A stretch of 23,247 bases of DNA from Bacteroidales bacterium (GCA_017617475.1 JAFZWC010000011.1:1-23247), one strand, 5' to 3'; numbered from the stretch's first letter, positions 7,275 to 14,962 are shown. Notes: generated from the letters alone by a model not told the origin. A program made the numbers and translations.

Positions 7275-8216
7275 ATGGAAAATAAGATACTTTCACCTAT
7301 GAAATTTCTGCCGGACAGGCAGGAAATGCCTTGGGGCACGGTTGAATATATGCTGGCCGATCTGGGATTCGTAGATTCCGTGGCCATTGAGGGATGGCTC
7401 AAGGGAAATACCCTGAGCGATATTATGCAGACATATCTGGAACGCGTGGTGGGCGAAACGGCCTTCGAGTGGTACGGAACGCAGTTCCCGGTATTGGTAA
7501 AGCGCCTGGAAGTGAAGGGCCGGACCTCGCTGCACATTACTCCGGACGACGAAACGGCCGAGCAGCGCTACGACGCCTTCGGCAAAACGGCCCTCTGGTA
7601 TGTGACTGAGGTGGGCCCGGAGGCCCGTCTGTATTTGGGTTTCAAGCGTCCGGTGGGGGCCGATGAGTTCTATCGTGCCTGTGCCGACGGCAGCGTGGAA
7701 GATTTGCTGTACAGCGTAAAGCCGCGGGTGGGGGAGAGCTACCTCATTACCCCGGGCCTGGTTCATGCGGCCAAGGACGTGACGCTCCTGGAAATTGCAG
7801 AAAGCTCCGAACTCTGGTTCCGCCTGCACGACTGGGGCGCCCTGGACCGCGAGATGCATCTGGATGAGGCCTTCGACCTCATCGATTTTAACCAGTACAG
7901 CCGTCCCAAGGCCCCGTCCCGGGAACTGCTGGCGGCCGAGGACCAGTTCACCGTCGGCCAGATTCACCTGAAAGCCCCGCTGCAGAGCCATGCCGGTCTG
8001 GAGGAGACCTTCCTTATCTATATATGTGTGGGAGGTGAGGCCACTCTGGAGGCGCAGGGCACCAAGTATGCCTTCAAGGCTGGCGAGTTGGTGCTGGTGC
8101 CGGCCGAACTGGCCGAATTCACCCTGGCTCCCGTTGGCGACGCCGCCGTGGTGTTGGAGGTGAGGATGGATCCGAGGGAGTCCAATGACATTGTTTCTGA
8201 ACCGGTGGATGAATAA
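7275..8216 (+). CDS. Phosphomannose-isomerase-like cupin protein (class I), altered metal site
   Basis: A 313-residue protein whose order of motifs follows class I mannose-6-phosphate isomerases (ManA, fructose-6-P to mannose-6-P): FPVLVKRLEV (71-80), TPDDETA (89-95), FGKTALWYV (102-110), ITPGLVHA (158-165), and a second cupin-like half. Against the usual QVHPDDE, GKTE.WY and G..HA zinc motifs, this protein has H87 and T89 in place of Gln and His and A106 in place of Glu; only H164 is kept. It may therefore be a non-canonical or inactive paralogue. The ATG at 7275 sits directly behind a -7 box; the ATG at 7299 (MKFLPDR) is an alternative. Fold family is clear, reaction uncertain. Confidence 0.75.
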   Translation: MENKILSPMKFLPDRQEMPWGTVEYMLADLGFVDSVAIEGWLKGNTLSDIMQTYLERVVGETAFEWYGTQFPVLVKRLEVKGRTSLHITPDDETAEQRYDAFGKTALWYVTEVGPEARLYLGFKRPVGADEFYRACADGSVEDLLYSVKPRVGESYLITPGLVHAAKDVTLLEIAESSELWFRLHDWGALDREMHLDEAFDLIDFNQYSRPKAPSRELLAAEDQFTVGQIHLKAPLQSHAGLEETFLIYICVGGEATLEAQGTKYAFKAGELVLVPAELAEFTLAPVGDAAVVLEVRMDPRESNDIVSEPVDE

Positions 8217-8217
8217 C

Positions 8218-8284
8218 AGATCCTTCGTCGCTGGCGCTCCTCAGGATGACAAATGATTGTCATTCTGAGCGAAGCGAAGAATCT
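8218..8284. repeat. GTCAT/ATCTC hairpin repeat, inverted dimer, intergenic
   Basis: Two units face each other: AGATCC...GGATGACA (8218-8251) and TGTCATTCT...AGAATCT (8258-8284), separated by six bases. The element starts two bases after the isomerase-like stop codon and ends 12 bases before the start of the S4 gene, so it fills the intergenic gap. Confidence 0.85.
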
Positions 8285-8296
8285 GTAAATAGTATT

Positions 8297-8707
8297 ATGG
8301 AAGGAGTTAGAATAGACAAATACCTTTGGGCCATCCGGGTGTTCAAGACCCGGACGGATGCTACGGATGCGTGCAAGGGCGGAAAGGTGAAGATCGGCAC
8401 GGTGAACGCCAAGCCTTCCCGCGACGTTCAGGTGGGCGAGGTTATTGCCGTGCGCAAAGGGGTGGCTACGTTTACCTACAAGGTGTTGCAGCTCACGGAC
8501 CATAGGCTGGGCGCCAAGCTGGTGCCGGACTTTGCCGAGAACCTGACGCCCGAAGAAGAGATAGCCAAACTCCGTGCTCCGGTAGAGAGCTTCTTCCTTA
8601 CCCGCGACCGCGGTGCCGGCCGACCCACCAAGAAAGACCGCCGGGAAATAGAACAGATTTGGGACGCCATAGACTTTTCATCTTTCCCTGACGACGATGA
8701 CGAATAA
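8297..8707 (+). CDS. S4-domain RNA-binding protein (Hsp15/HslR family)
   Basis: A 136-residue protein with an N-terminal S4 domain (about residues 3-65: RIDKYLWAIRVFKTRT, then GGKVKI and RDVQVGEVIAV), as in HslR/Hsp15, which binds 50S subunits carrying stalled nascent chains. The C-terminal tail is charged and ends FPDDDDE. The reading frame extends upstream to an ATG at 8246, but those 17 codons are merely translated repeat (CHSERSEES), so I start at the ATG at 8297. The last 11 bases overlap the start of ygiQ, indicating cotranslation. Family assignment is good; a specific role in ribosome rescue is inferred from HslR. Confidence 0.88.
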   Translation: MEGVRIDKYLWAIRVFKTRTDATDACKGGKVKIGTVNAKPSRDVQVGEVIAVRKGVATFTYKVLQLTDHRLGAKLVPDFAENLTPEEEIAKLRAPVESFFLTRDRGAGRPTKKDRREIEQIWDAIDFSSFPDDDDE

Positions 8708-10625
8708 CGACTATATGTTCCCTACGTCCGTGAAGGAGGTGGAGGCCCTGGGGTGGGATTACATAGACATAATCCTGTTCTCCGGAGACGCCTTCATTGA
8801 CCATCCGTCGTTCGGAACGGCCGTTATCGCCCGCTGGCTGCAGAAGTTCGGCTACCGCGTGGCCGTGGTGCCCCAGCCCAACTGGAGGGACGACCTCCGC
8901 GATTTCCGCAAGCTGGGCCGACCGAGGCTGTACTTCGGCCTTAACGCAGGCGCCATGGATTCCATGGTAAACCACTACACCGCCTCCAAGCGCCTGAGGC
9001 ACGACGATGCCTACACGCCGGAGGGCAAGGCGGGGGCAAGGCCCGACTACGCCGTCACGGTGTACACGCAGATTCTCAAGAAGTTATACCCCGACGTCCC
9101 CGTCATAATAGGCGGCATCGAGGCTTCGCTCCGCCGTCTCACGCACTACGACTACTGGAAAGACTGCCTCATGCCGTCTGTCCTGTTCACCTCCGGGGCC
9201 GATTATCTCTGCTACGGCATGGGCGAACGCCCCATGTTGGAACTGACCCGCGGCATAGAAAAAGGCTGGAGTCTGCATCGCATGCAGCAGATTCCGCAGA
9301 TAGCTTTTTATATTAATAAAAAATATAAAAGGACGGAGGGGGTGGAGCCTCCAAAACCTGTAGCCACCCTCGGCTCCATAAGAGGGAGGGGCCCGCTGCC
9401 GGAGGCAGTGGGAGGGGTCGGCGAAGCCGACGGTTTTGGAGGCTCTACCCCCGCAGGTACATTAGTGCTTCATTCATTTGAAGAATGCCAGAAGGACAAG
9501 CGGGCGTTTGCAGAGAACTTTCACTGGATTGAGACGCATGCCAACATGATGCACCCGGATACCATCATTGAGCCGGTGGGACAGGGGTATGTGCAGATTA
9601 ATCCGCCTTATCCGCCGGCCACGCAGGAGGAGATGGACAGTTTCTGGGACCTGCCGTTTACCAAACTGCCGCATCCCAGGTACAAGGGCAAGCGCATTCC
9701 GGCGTACGATATGATCAAGTTCAGTGTGAATACGCACCGGGGATGTTTTGGCGGATGTAACTTCTGTACCATTGCGGCGCATCAGGGCAAGTTTATCCAG
9801 AGCAGGAGCGAGAAATCCATCCTCAAGGAAGTGTCGGCCCTGAACAACTTGCCGGATTTTGCGGGCAACATTTCGGACGTGGGAGCGCCTACTGCCAATA
9901 TGTACGGCATGCATGGGAAGAACTTGGAGCTGTGCGACAAATGCAAGCGGCGCAGCTGTCTCTTCCCCAAGCGGTGCCCCAATCTGGACTGCGACCATAC
10001 GCGGCTCATGGAGTTGTACAAGCGTATCGACAACACCAAGGGCATCCGCCACAGCTACATCGGCAGCGGTATCCGCTATGACCTGTTCCTTACGGAGGAC
10101 GATTTTGTGGATGCCAGTTCCAAGCCTTATCTGAAGACGCTGGTGCTGGACCATACGTCGGGCCGGTTGAAAGTGGCTCCGGAGCACACGGAAGACCATG
10201 TTTTGCAGAAAATGGCCAAGCCCAGCTTCCGGCTGTTCGAGCACCTGCGCAAGGAATTCGACAAGATTAACCGTGATGCCGGAACGCATGTAGGACTGGT
10301 CCCGTACTTCATTTCCTCACACCCCGGATGCACGCTCAAGGACATGGAACGGCTGGCCAGCCACCCGGCCCTCAAGGGGATTTGGATGGACCAGGTACAG
10401 GATTTCACCCCTACGCCCATGACCACCAGCTCGGTGATGTTTTATTCCGGACTGGATCCGCGGGACATGACGCCCGTTTTCACCGAGCATGATCCGCAGA
10501 AAAAACAGGAACAAAAGTCGTTTTTCTTCAAAAATTCTTCGAAAAATGCGGGAAAGCACTTGCAAGGTTCAAAACAATCCACTAATATTGCAGCCAGATA
10601 CAAATCCCGTAAAAAGACGAAATAG
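8697..10625 (+). CDS. ygiQ: YgiQ family radical SAM protein
   Basis: A 642-residue radical SAM enzyme of the YgiQ (UPF0313) family, whose substrate remains unknown. The N-terminus (LGWDYIDIILFSGDAFIDHP) and the B12-binding-like region are typical. The 4Fe-4S/SAM site is C350, C354 and C357 in RGCFGGCNFC. A second Cys-rich stretch (CDKCKRRSCLFPKRC) follows, also usual for the family. The basic C-terminal tail ends SRKKTK. Residues about 214-253 are an in-frame insertion of a 115-bp palindromic element between KYKR and LVLHSFEEC, where homologues normally run straight through. The start at 8697 lies inside the S4 gene; an in-frame ATG at 8715 is possible. The family is certain. Confidence 0.93.
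   Translation: MTNNDYMFPTSVKEVEALGWDYIDIILFSGDAFIDHPSFGTAVIARWLQKFGYRVAVVPQPNWRDDLRDFRKLGRPRLYFGLNAGAMDSMVNHYTASKRLRHDDAYTPEGKAGARPDYAVTVYTQILKKLYPDVPVIIGGIEASLRRLTHYDYWKDCLMPSVLFTSGADYLCYGMGERPMLELTRGIEKGWSLHRMQQIPQIAFYINKKYKRTEGVEPPKPVATLGSIRGRGPLPEAVGGVGEADGFGGSTPAGTLVLHSFEECQKDKRAFAENFHWIETHANMMHPDTIIEPVGQGYVQINPPYPPATQEEMDSFWDLPFTKLPHPRYKGKRIPAYDMIKFSVNTHRGCFGGCNFCTIAAHQGKFIQSRSEKSILKEVSALNNLPDFAGNISDVGAPTANMYGMHGKNLELCDKCKRRSCLFPKRCPNLDCDHTRLMELYKRIDNTKGIRHSYIGSGIRYDLFLTEDDFVDASSKPYLKTLVLDHTSGRLKVAPEHTEDHVLQKMAKPSFRLFEHLRKEFDKINRDAGTHVGLVPYFISSHPGCTLKDMERLASHPALKGIWMDQVQDFTPTPMTTSSVMFYSGLDPRDMTPVFTEHDPQKKQEQKSFFFKNSSKNAGKHLQGSKQSTNIAARYKSRKKTK
9338..9452. repeat. 115-bp palindromic element inserted in frame in ygiQ
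   Basis: The ends are 21-bp inverted repeats (9338-9358 and 9432-9452) with one mismatch, sharing GAGCCTCCAAAACC. Inside are further hairpins: CCCGCTGCC with GGCAGTGGG (9392-9412) and GTCGGC-GAA-GCCGAC (about 9417-9431). It contains no stop in the ygiQ frame and is read as a Gly/Pro-rich peptide. It is unrelated to the GTCAT/ATCTC repeat. Confidence 0.85.
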
Positions 10626-10645
10626 GATTAAAACCAAACCAGACT

Positions 10646-11011
10646 ATGGCAGACAAGAAAAGACATGTAGTGAGCTATGAGAAGATGAACGCTCATCCGG
10701 ATTTGGCGGCAGCTTTTGCAGAGAAGTATCCGAAGGGCTTCAGCGACTACCTGAACGATTTGGTAAAATATCCCAAGCCGGACGGAACTTCCTTCTACGC
10801 CGTTACCGTTGAGGTTCCCGACGCCATCTACCTTGTAAAGATCAACGTAAAGACGGACGACCTGGAAGACGTGGCCCGTTGGCTGGAAGGAGAAGAAGAC
10901 GCCGAGAACGAGGCCGTAGCCGGTGGCAGCGCCGACGCTTCCGACGCCAGCGGAGAAACCCTCCCGGACGACAACATAGCCCAGTATTCCACTGGGGCCG
11001 ACGACGAATAA
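10646..11011 (+). CDS. Small acidic protein of unknown function
   Basis: A 121-residue soluble protein that I do not recognise beyond a resemblance to uncharacterised Bacteroidetes proteins. The N-terminal 80 residues look folded (KYPKGFSDYLNDLVKYP, then a beta-rich TSFYAVTVEVPDAIYLVKI). The last 40 residues are low complexity and strongly acidic (GEEDAENE, DASDASGE, ends GADDE). There is no signal peptide or membrane segment. It begins 20 nt after the ygiQ stop, and its TAA is directly followed by the ATG of the CLC gene, so it is part of the same transcript and probably translationally coupled to the transporter. Confidence 0.8.
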   Translation: MADKKRHVVSYEKMNAHPDLAAAFAEKYPKGFSDYLNDLVKYPKPDGTSFYAVTVEVPDAIYLVKINVKTDDLEDVARWLEGEEDAENEAVAGGSADASDASGETLPDDNIAQYSTGADDE

Positions 11012-12793
11012 ATGGCCAACCGCAGTGGCATAAAGTATATATGGGGTCCTTTACGGACCCTTTTGCGTGATATACCCGAGAGCCGGGTCCTGCTGGGCCT
11101 GAGCGTGGTGACGGGGGTGTTGTGCGGCCTGGCCGCCGTGGTGCTCAAAATGGCCATCCATGGCATTCAAGGTGTGCTGGCCGATTGGCACGGCGACATC
11201 CGCTGGGCGTATCTTCTGCTTCCCGGCGTGGGTATGCTGCTGAGCCTGCTCATCGTCAAGTATATCATTAAGGACAACATAGGCCACGGGGTTACCAAAG
11301 TGCTTCAGGCTGTTTCCAAGAACGACTCCCGTATTAAGAAGCACAATTGCTGGAGCTCCATGCTTACATCGGCCCTTACCATCGGCTTCGGCGGATCGGT
11401 GGGTGCCGAAGCCCCCATTGTGTACACCGGCGCGGCCATAGGTTCCAATCTGGGCCGATATTGTGGCATGTCGTACCGGGGCATGACCCTGCTGCTGGGC
11501 TGCGGGGCCGCCGGGGCTATTGCGGGCATCTTCAATGCTCCGCTCGCCGGCGTGCTGTTTACCCTGGAAATCCTGCTCTTCAACCTGTCCATGAGCGGCG
11601 TGCTTCCGCTGCTGCTCAGTTCCATATCGGCCACGCTGGTAAGCTATCTGTGCCTGGGCAAACAGACGCAGTTTGCCGCTACGCTGGTGCCTTTCTCCAT
11701 GCAGAATATCCCGTTCTACGTGCTTCTGGGTATCTTTTGTGGGGTTATGGCGCTGTATTTCATCCGCACCACGCTGGCTATGGAAGACAAGTTGGGGCGG
11801 GTGAAGAATCCATACCTGAAGTGGGCTGTGTCGGCCTTTTGCCTGGGGCTGCTCATTTATCTGTTCCCTCCGCTGCATGGTGAGGGCTATAACTTCCTGG
11901 AACCACTTCTTAACGGGCATCCGGACATCTCCTTCGGCGGATCCACGCCGTTCAACCATTTTGCCGGCTGGCGTTGGGCCATTCCGCTGTTCTTCCTGCT
12001 GGTGCTGCTGCTGAAGGTTTTCTCCATGACGTTCACTAACGCGGGCGGCGGCGTGGGCGGTACCTTCGGCCCTACGCTGTTTATGGGCGCCATTGCGGGT
12101 TTCGTGCTGGCGTATTCCATCAATCTGGTGATGCCGGGCAAGGTGCCCACTTCCAATTTTGTGCTGGTGGGAATGGCGGGCCTCATGGCGGGGGTCATGC
12201 AGGCGCCGCTCACGGCCATCTTCCTCATTGCCGAGATTTCCTCGGGGTACGAGCTTCTGGTTCCGCTCATCCTTACATCGGCCGTTTCCTTTGGCGTAAC
12301 GCGTATCTTTGAGAAGTATTCCATTTATACCAAGCGTATTGCGGCCAGCGGCGAGCTCCTCACGCACGATTCCGATCAGGCGGTGCTCACGCTCATGCAC
12401 GCCCGGGACCTGCTGGAGAAGGATTTCCTGCCGGTGCGCATTGATGCCTCCCTGCGGGAACTGGTGGAAACCGTGTCCAAGAGCGAGCGCAACCTTTTCC
12501 CGGTGCTGGATTCCAAGGGCCGGTTCCAGGGATATGTGACGCTGGGCCGAATCCGTAAGGATATGTTCAGTCCGGAGCTGTACGATGTCCGTAGGGTATA
12601 TAACTATATGGAAACCGCCCAGGAGTACGTGCACCCCGACGAACCCATGGATTCCATCATGCGCAAGTTCGAGAAGACGGGCGCCTGGAACCTTCCCATG
12701 GTGGGGGAGGACCGCCAGTATTTGGGATTCTTGTCCAAGTCCAAGATTTTCAATGCCTATCGCGAGGAGTTGAAAGACTTCTCGCAGGATTAA
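11012..12793 (+). CDS. CLC-family chloride channel/transporter with C-terminal CBS pair
   Basis: A 593-residue inner-membrane CLC protein. Signature regions: GHGVTKV (91-97, in place of GSGIPE), GAEAP (131-135, E133 matches the gating glutamate E148 of E. coli ClC), FNAPLAGVLF (174-183), GGTFGP (349-354) and Y439 (matching the anion-coordinating Y445). The proton-path glutamate E203 of E. coli ClC aligns with I187 after E186, so Cl-/H+ exchange may be lost or rerouted. Two CBS domains follow (about 463-520 and 530-585), which usually bind adenine nucleotides and regulate gating. The start codon directly follows the preceding stop (TAAATG). A strong terminator ends the operon 22 nt downstream. 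Confidence 0.92.
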   Translation: MANRSGIKYIWGPLRTLLRDIPESRVLLGLSVVTGVLCGLAAVVLKMAIHGIQGVLADWHGDIRWAYLLLPGVGMLLSLLIVKYIIKDNIGHGVTKVLQAVSKNDSRIKKHNCWSSMLTSALTIGFGGSVGAEAPIVYTGAAIGSNLGRYCGMSYRGMTLLLGCGAAGAIAGIFNAPLAGVLFTLEILLFNLSMSGVLPLLLSSISATLVSYLCLGKQTQFAATLVPFSMQNIPFYVLLGIFCGVMALYFIRTTLAMEDKLGRVKNPYLKWAVSAFCLGLLIYLFPPLHGEGYNFLEPLLNGHPDISFGGSTPFNHFAGWRWAIPLFFLLVLLLKVFSMTFTNAGGGVGGTFGPTLFMGAIAGFVLAYSINLVMPGKVPTSNFVLVGMAGLMAGVMQAPLTAIFLIAEISSGYELLVPLILTSAVSFGVTRIFEKYSIYTKRIAASGELLTHDSDQAVLTLMHARDLLEKDFLPVRIDASLRELVETVSKSERNLFPVLDSKGRFQGYVTLGRIRKDMFSPELYDVRRVYNYMETAQEYVHPDEPMDSIMRKFEKTGAWNLPMVGEDRQYLGFLSKSKIFNAYREELKDFSQD

Positions 12794-12815
12794 CCTTTTG
12801 AATGACAATAATTTA

Positions 12816-12842
12816 GGCCGCAGAAAATCTGCGGCCTTTTTT
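12816..12842 (+). terminator. Intrinsic terminator after the CLC gene
   Basis: GGCCGCAGA (12816-12824) pairs perfectly with TCTGCGGCC (12828-12836) over an AAA loop, followed by six T. It closes the operon that runs from the isomerase-like gene to CLC. Confidence 0.92.
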
Positions 12843-12843
12843 G

Positions 12844-12874
12844 TTGGCGGGAGTGTTGGAACTCCGTATCTTTG
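12844..12874 (+). promoter_or_regulatory. Orphan promoter in the gap between convergent genes
   Basis: TTG (12844-12846), exactly 20 nt, then TATCTTTG (12867-12874). It is as good as any gene promoter in the window, yet no protein gene on this strand follows. It starts two bases after the T-run of the CLC terminator. Confidence 0.6.
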
Positions 12875-12878
12875 CCTT

Positions 12879-12962
12879 GCAGTGTCTATCTGCCGGATTC
12901 TCGATCGCCGCCAGGTAGTGATTCGTTCGGTGCCGGCCCTGTTTCCCCAGGGGCGGGCACCG
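12879..12962 (+). ncRNA. Candidate structured small RNA
   Basis: Downstream of the orphan promoter are two consecutive hairpins: 12886-12918 (CTATCTG with CAGGTAG, then CGG/CCG inside a C-C mismatch) and 12928-12962 (CGGTGCC with GGGCACCG, then GCCC/GGGC, one mismatch). The second ends 2 bp before the convergent pssA stop, so it could also be the pssA 3' structure. There is no T-run after it on either strand. It does not resemble SRP RNA or tmRNA. The start is set from the promoter; the 3' end is a guess. Confidence 0.4.
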
Positions 12963-12964
12963 TT

Positions 12965-13678
12965 CTACCGTTTTACCACGCGAACCACCAGGTTCACCAG
13001 GATGTATAGGCAGAAGATAAGAAGGACGGCCAGGCTCCAGTTGAGGCGCATCACCGCCACGAAAACGATGGCGGCCGCCGCCAGGCAAAGGAACACGATG
13101 CGCTTGGTATCCAGGAGCTTGTGCCCCTTGGCTATCTTCATCCCGAACATGGGAATCTCGCTTACCAGCAGGAGTCCCAGCACCACGGCCACAGCCGGCA
13201 GGAACCACTGCGTGCTAACCCAGGCATCCAGCACGGTACCGGGATGCACTGTGACAAAGTAGCATAGGGAGCCGCAGATGATGGCCGATGTGGGCGTGGC
13301 TACGCCAATGAAGTCACTGGTCTGACGTTCGTCCACGTTGAACTTGGCCAGGCGCAGGGCGCTCATTATGGCCAGGAAGACGGGGATGACCTCCGCCCAG
13401 CTGTCCGTTCCGTGCTGCTGCATGGTGCCGATGAGCATGACCGCCGGCAGTACGCCGAAGCTCACCATATCGGCCAGGGAGTCCAGTTCCTTGCCCATGG
13501 GGGAGTAGGCGTGAAGCAGCCGGGCGGCCAGACCGTCACAGAAATCGCAGACGGCCGCGATGAGCATCAGGACAAAGGCGTAGTCCGGCCTTCCCTGTAA
13601 AGCGAACACCACTCCCACCGTGCCGCAGAGGACGCTGGTGGAAGTGATGGTGTTCGGGATATACTTGGTCAAAGACAT
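12965..13678 (-). CDS. pssA: CDP-diacylglycerol-serine O-phosphatidyltransferase
   Basis: A 237-residue integral membrane enzyme making phosphatidylserine from CDP-diacylglycerol and serine, the first step to phosphatidylethanolamine. The CDP-alcohol phosphotransferase motif is complete: D45 and D48-G49, A52-R53, G62, D66 and D70. Six to eight hydrophobic segments follow, as expected. The short N-terminus KYIPNTITSTSVLCG is typical of the Bacteroidetes form. Its ATG directly follows the stop of the upstream peptidase gene (TAAATG), so the two are co-translated; no own promoter was seen. No psd (decarboxylase) gene is adjacent. Confidence 0.94.
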   Translation of the reverse strand: MSLTKYIPNTITSTSVLCGTVGVVFALQGRPDYAFVLMLIAAVCDFCDGLAARLLHAYSPMGKELDSLADMVSFGVLPAVMLIGTMQQHGTDSWAEVIPVFLAIMSALRLAKFNVDERQTSDFIGVATPTSAIICGSLCYFVTVHPGTVLDAWVSTQWFLPAVAVVLGLLLVSEIPMFGMKIAKGHKLLDTKRIVFLCLAAAAIVFVAVMRLNWSLAVLLIFCLYILVNLVVRVVKR

Positions 13679-14881
13679 TTATTTGACGCCGATCTTCTTG
13701 AGGATTTCCTTGGGAACGGCCTTCTTGTTGACCACGATGTTCAGGGTCTTACCCTTGGCGAATTCCTCGGACATGTACCAGATGCCCTTGTAGGCACCGG
13801 CCTCGCCCCAGGAGTTCTTGATCATGTAGAATTTGTTGCCGTTCTGGTCCTTGGCAATGCCGAACAGGTGCATGCCGTGGTCGTCGGTGGAGGTCTTCTC
13901 GTCGTAGTACTGCTGGCGGAGTTCCTGGGTTACCTTGATTTCCTTGACGGCGGGCTTTTCGGCCGGCTTGTCTTCGGGACCCTTGCCTACCCAGCGCTCC
14001 TGGTCGGAACCGGCGGTCTTTACACTGGTGTCAATCAGGAGGCCCACACCGTCGCGGGTGAAACCGGTTTCGGAGACGTCGCCGCCCCAGGCCACGGTGT
14101 AACCGTTCTCAACGGCGTAGTCCATGATGGCCATGAACTCGTCCAGCGGAACGTTCCAGGACGGGGAGTTGCGCCAGTTGTCGCAAACCTCCATGGCGAA
14201 CTGGGTGTAGAACGGATGGTGGGTATAGGAGGTGAAGCCGATATAGTCGTCCAGGTTGATGCCCTGGGCGTCCAGATACGTCATGGGGGTGTAGGTGACA
14301 CCGTTGACTACGAAGGTCTCGGGAACCTGGCCCATGTAGGCATCCAGGATGCCGTCCACGCCCTTGGGCCATACGGCGGTGAGCTTGCGGTTGGGGTTCT
14401 TGACCACGGCGCTCACATAGCCCTTGAGGCCGGCGTCCAGCTCTCCCTGGACGGGGAGGTCGTAGCCGTACTGCATGCCGGTGTAGGCCTTCTGGTCGAT
14501 GAGGCCGTATTTCTTGGCGGTCTCGATGGCGTCGCCGAAGTCGGAGCCTACGGCGAAGTTGAGGTGACCGTCCAGGCGGACATACTTGATGGCGCGGTCA
14601 TAATAGGAACGACGCACGATATACATTTCGGAGTAATCCGGATACAGGGCGGGGTCCTTGATGCCCTTGGCCTTGATGGATTCGCTCTCCAGGAAGGAGA
14701 GGGCGCTGAAGCACCAGCAGGTACCGCTGTTGTTCTGGTTTTTGACAGGGGTAATGGCGTTCTCCTTCACCACGGTGAAAGTGAAGTCCTTGGGGCTCAC
14801 GGGGCTGGCCGGGCGCTGAGGCTGGGCCTGCACCGAGACGGAGGCCACCACAATGGCCAGAGTCAGAATACACTTTTTCAT
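13679..14881 (-). CDS. Secreted papain-family (C1, bleomycin-hydrolase-like) cysteine peptidase
   Basis: A 400-residue protein with a signal peptide (hydrophobic core ILTLAIVVASVSV, probable cleavage after VQAQ near residue 20), so it is periplasmic or exported. The C1 catalytic set is present: Q49 (oxyanion hole), C55 in SGTCWCF, H338 in GMHLFG and N356 in KNSWG. The segment ITPVKNQNNSGTCW and the long insertion before the His fit the bleomycin hydrolase/aminopeptidase C branch common in Bacteroidales. The reading frame stays open far upstream (to 16024), but that is antisense to the lipoprotein gene; the ATG at 14881 precedes the signal peptide and follows a good promoter. pssA starts immediately after its stop. 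Confidence 0.9.
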   Translation of the reverse strand: MKKCILTLAIVVASVSVQAQPQRPASPVSPKDFTFTVVKENAITPVKNQNNSGTCWCFSALSFLESESIKAKGIKDPALYPDYSEMYIVRRSYYDRAIKYVRLDGHLNFAVGSDFGDAIETAKKYGLIDQKAYTGMQYGYDLPVQGELDAGLKGYVSAVVKNPNRKLTAVWPKGVDGILDAYMGQVPETFVVNGVTYTPMTYLDAQGINLDDYIGFTSYTHHPFYTQFAMEVCDNWRNSPSWNVPLDEFMAIMDYAVENGYTVAWGGDVSETGFTRDGVGLLIDTSVKTAGSDQERWVGKGPEDKPAEKPAVKEIKVTQELRQQYYDEKTSTDDHGMHLFGIAKDQNGNKFYMIKNSWGEAGAYKGIWYMSEEFAKGKTLNIVVNKKAVPKEILKKIGVK

Positions 14882-14921
14882 AATATCACTTTTTGTTTTG
14901 TGTTGGTTCAAACGTGTCTTA

Positions 14922-14952
14922 CAAATGTAAACACAATATTTGGTTTTTCCAA
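14922..14952 (-). promoter_or_regulatory. Promoter of the peptidase-pssA operon
   Basis: On the minus strand TTG (14952-14950), 20 nt, then TACATTTG (14929-14922). The leader before the ATG at 14881 would be about 37 nt. Confidence 0.75.
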
Positions 14953-14962
14953 CAAATGAGAC

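Noticed and set aside
7054..7296. Open frames on both strands across the tandem hairpin repeat
   Set aside because: Each overlaps the end of the AddB-like gene or the start of the isomerase-like gene, and the repeated peptides merely mirror the DNA repeat; no start signal or domain.
11051..12808. A 585-codon open frame antisense to the CLC gene
   Set aside because: Composition is Gln/His/Arg-rich and without any domain; the frame runs across the CLC terminator and has no promoter. It is a shadow.
12879..12962. SRP RNA or another standard housekeeping RNA
   Set aside because: The conserved SRP loop (GGUCCGGAAGGAAGCA-type) is absent on both strands and the two-hairpin layout fits no housekeeping RNA that I know.
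12798..13262. A 154-codon frame on the plus strand covering the candidate small RNA
   Set aside because: It starts inside the CLC terminator and continues antisense through pssA; no domain and poor composition.
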